From NCBI GenBank assembly GCA_948144175.1, contig CANXME010002488.1, positions 124,001-188,000 of the forward strand: a stretch of DNA of 64,000 nt. Direction: 5' to 3'. This document shows, in pieces, positions 62,736 through 64,000 of the stretch (the first letter of the stretch is position 1; each line of letters starts with the position of its first letter). This DNA is from Closterium sp. NIES-65. Taxonomy: Eukaryota > Streptophyta > Zygnematophyceae > Desmidiales > Closteriaceae. The notes beneath the pieces were generated by a model. That model did not search any database, was not told the origin of the DNA, and saw nothing but the letters and a program-made list of their open reading frames with translations. Both the position numbers and the translations under genes were made by a program.

Positions 62736-62840
62736 AGAGGAAGTGCGACTCGGAGAGTCGCTGAAAAAAATGCGCGCCTCGGGGCGCGCTTCGGTGGGCC
62801 CTAAAAAAAACAGTCCTTAGGAAGGACCCGCTCTATACCA
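62736..62840 (-). promoter_or_regulatory. Primer binding site and leader hairpins of element C
   Basis: Directly inside the 5' LTR the minus strand reads TGGTATAGAGCGGGTCC (62,824-62,840). It resembles the usual copia initiator-Met tRNA site (TGGTATCAGAGC) with one C missing. Two perfect stems follow: GTCCTT/AAGGAC with a 3-base loop at 62,813-62,827, overlapping the primer site, and GCGCGCC/GGCGCGC with a 4-base loop at 62,772-62,789. Such structures could act in priming or packaging; that is inference. Confidence 0.65.
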
Positions 62841-62977
62841 TGTGAGAGTAAGAGAACAGGAATGGATGAACTATGAATGAAGGCAGTGTAAATATAAAAC
62901 CCTAACTGGGTTGTACCCCCTATGGGATACCCCACTACAGCCTACACAACAGTATAAGCTATAGATATATTCTGACA
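62841..62977 (-). repeat. 5' LTR of element C, 137 bp
   Basis: Same termini as the 3' LTR. Six differences from it by my alignment, clustered at 62,884-62,895 (AGTGTAAATATA against TGTACAAATATG) plus two further right. Contains the telo-box AAACCCTAA at 62,897-62,905. In copia elements this copy holds the promoter; AT-rich TATATC near its upstream end on the minus strand is a possible TATA element. Confidence 0.97.
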
Positions 62978-62982
62978 ACTAA
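62978..62982. repeat. Target-site duplication ACTAA, right copy
   Basis: Matches 55,770-55,774 and is followed by CGCACATGTG, the normal continuation of the satellite unit. Confidence 0.97.
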
Positions 62983-64000
62983 CGCACATGTGTAGAGAAA
63001 ATGGTGCATCGGCCAGTCTGGCCGGCATTTCGCACTTATAGTGCAAGTAGGGCCAAGGAGAACGGAAACGCTCATTTCTCAAAAAGTAGAGGGAATCTAG
63101 CGGTCTCACTCGATCAGAAGGTGGGAAATATATCAATCTAGTGAGCTAATAAGGTTCGAAAGGAATCTAATGCATATGTATATGGAAAATGGTACATTGG
63201 CCAGGTCGGTCAGTATGGGAACTTAGAGTGCAAATGCCAGGGAGAACGGAAGCGCTCAGATCTCGCATAGTACACGGAATCTAGTAGCCTCACTCAAATA
63301 GAAGGTAGGAAATAAATTCATCTGGTGAACGTAAGGGTTTGAAAGGTAACTAATGCACATGTGTAGAGAAAATGGTGCATCGGCCAGTCTGGCCGGCATT
63401 TCGCACTTATAGTGCAAGTAGGGCCAAGGAGAACGGAAACGCTCATTTCTAAAAAAGTAAAGGGAATCTAGCGGTCTCACTCGATCCGAAGGTGGGAAAT
63501 ATATAAATCTAGTGAGCTAATAAGGTTTGGAAGGAATCTAATGCATATGTATATGGAAAGTGGTGCATTGGCCAGGTCGGTCAGTATGGGAACTTAGAGT
63601 GCAAATGCCTGGGAGAACGGAACCGCTCAGATCTCGCATAATACACGGAATCTAGTGGTCTCACTCAAATATAAGGTAGTAAATATATTCATCTAGTGAA
63701 CGTAAGGGTTTGAAAGGTAACTAACGCACATGTGTAGAGAAAATGGTGCATCGGCCAGTCTGGCCGGCATTTCGCACTCATAGTGCAGGTGGGGCCAGGG
63801 AGAACGGAAACGCTCGTTTCTCAAAAAGTAGAGGGAATCTAACGGTCTCACTCGATCAGAAGGTGGGAAATATATGAATCTAGTCAGCTAATAAGGTTCG
63901 GAAGGATTCTAATGCATATGTATATAGAAAATGGTGCATTGGCCAGGTCGGTCAGTAGGGAACTTAGAGTGCAAATGCCAGGGAGAACGGAAGCGCTCAG
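62978..64000 (-). repeat. 371-bp dimeric satellite, continuation after element C
   Basis: Same inverted orientation and phase as 33,331-55,774, nearly three dimers up to the window edge. The variant CTAGTAGCCTCACTC occurs both just before the element (about 55,700) and just after it (about 63,285), one dimer apart once the element is removed, so adjacent dimers here are close relatives. Confidence 0.96.

Larger units (their letters stand above)
55775..62977 (-). mobile_element. Ty1/copia element C, 7203 bp, both LTRs and target-site duplication
   Basis: A structurally complete insertion on the minus strand: 5' LTR 62,841-62,977, primer binding site, GC-rich repetitive leader, a gag-like/protease frame, integrase, linker, RT, RNase H, polypurine tract and 3' LTR 55,775-55,911. 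The satellite continues in phase on both sides. The two LTRs differ at 6 of 137 positions by my alignment, so insertion is not very recent. It is disabled by a frameshift near 60,280 and a TAG codon at 60,073-60,075. I recognise no capsid (gag) domain. It differs from A and B by lacking their 93-bp RT deletion and by a longer linker. Confidence 0.97.

Overview
This window is entirely repetitive eukaryotic DNA. I see no host gene, rRNA, tRNA, CRISPR array or prokaryotic signal. About 58 percent (roughly 37 kb) is an AT-rich tandem satellite with a 371-bp dimeric unit, about 20 percent (roughly 13 kb) is a GC-rich 17-bp minisatellite, and about 22 percent (roughly 14 kb) is Ty1/copia LTR retrotransposon sequence, all of it on the minus strand. 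The copia family (short 135-137 bp LTRs, order PR-IN-RT-RNase H, Ala/Gly/Pro-rich linkers) and a telo-box in every LTR suggest the green lineage (a streptophyte alga or land plant), but the species cannot be fixed from the sequence. Satellite subunits of 184 and 187 bp, higher-order repeats, inversions and nested copia elements resemble plant centromeric or pericentromeric heterochromatin; that is inference.

Layout: 1-13,666 satellite, arbitrarily called forward. 13,667-17,096 is copia fragment A (3' LTR plus the end of pol). 17,097-17,269 is ten units of the 17-bp minisatellite. 17,270-20,550 is copia fragment B (integrase to RNase H). 20,551-27,064 is minisatellite in one orientation and 27,065-33,330 the same minisatellite inverted. 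33,331-55,774 is satellite, now inverted. 55,775-62,977 is a 7.2-kb copia element with both LTRs and a 5-bp target-site duplication, C. 62,978-64,000 is the same inverted satellite continuing.

The main observation is that 1-27,064 and the DNA to its right form a large, diverged inverted duplication. Private sequence variants of the left satellite recur in mirror order from 33,331 onward, and private variants of the left minisatellite recur in mirror order up to 33,330. The right arm lacks a 10.35-kb segment (left 12,391 to about 22,745) that carries copia A and B, and its junction shows 5-6 bp of microhomology. The inner 6.3 kb of the right satellite arm is then repeated.

A second observation is that A and B are a 2.6-kb tandem duplication of pol with minisatellite DNA placed as filler at the junction, which points to replication template switching. 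A third is that element C and fragment A, in opposite orientations relative to the satellite, sit at the same pentamer of the satellite unit. All pol copies carry disabling changes, so none looks autonomously active.
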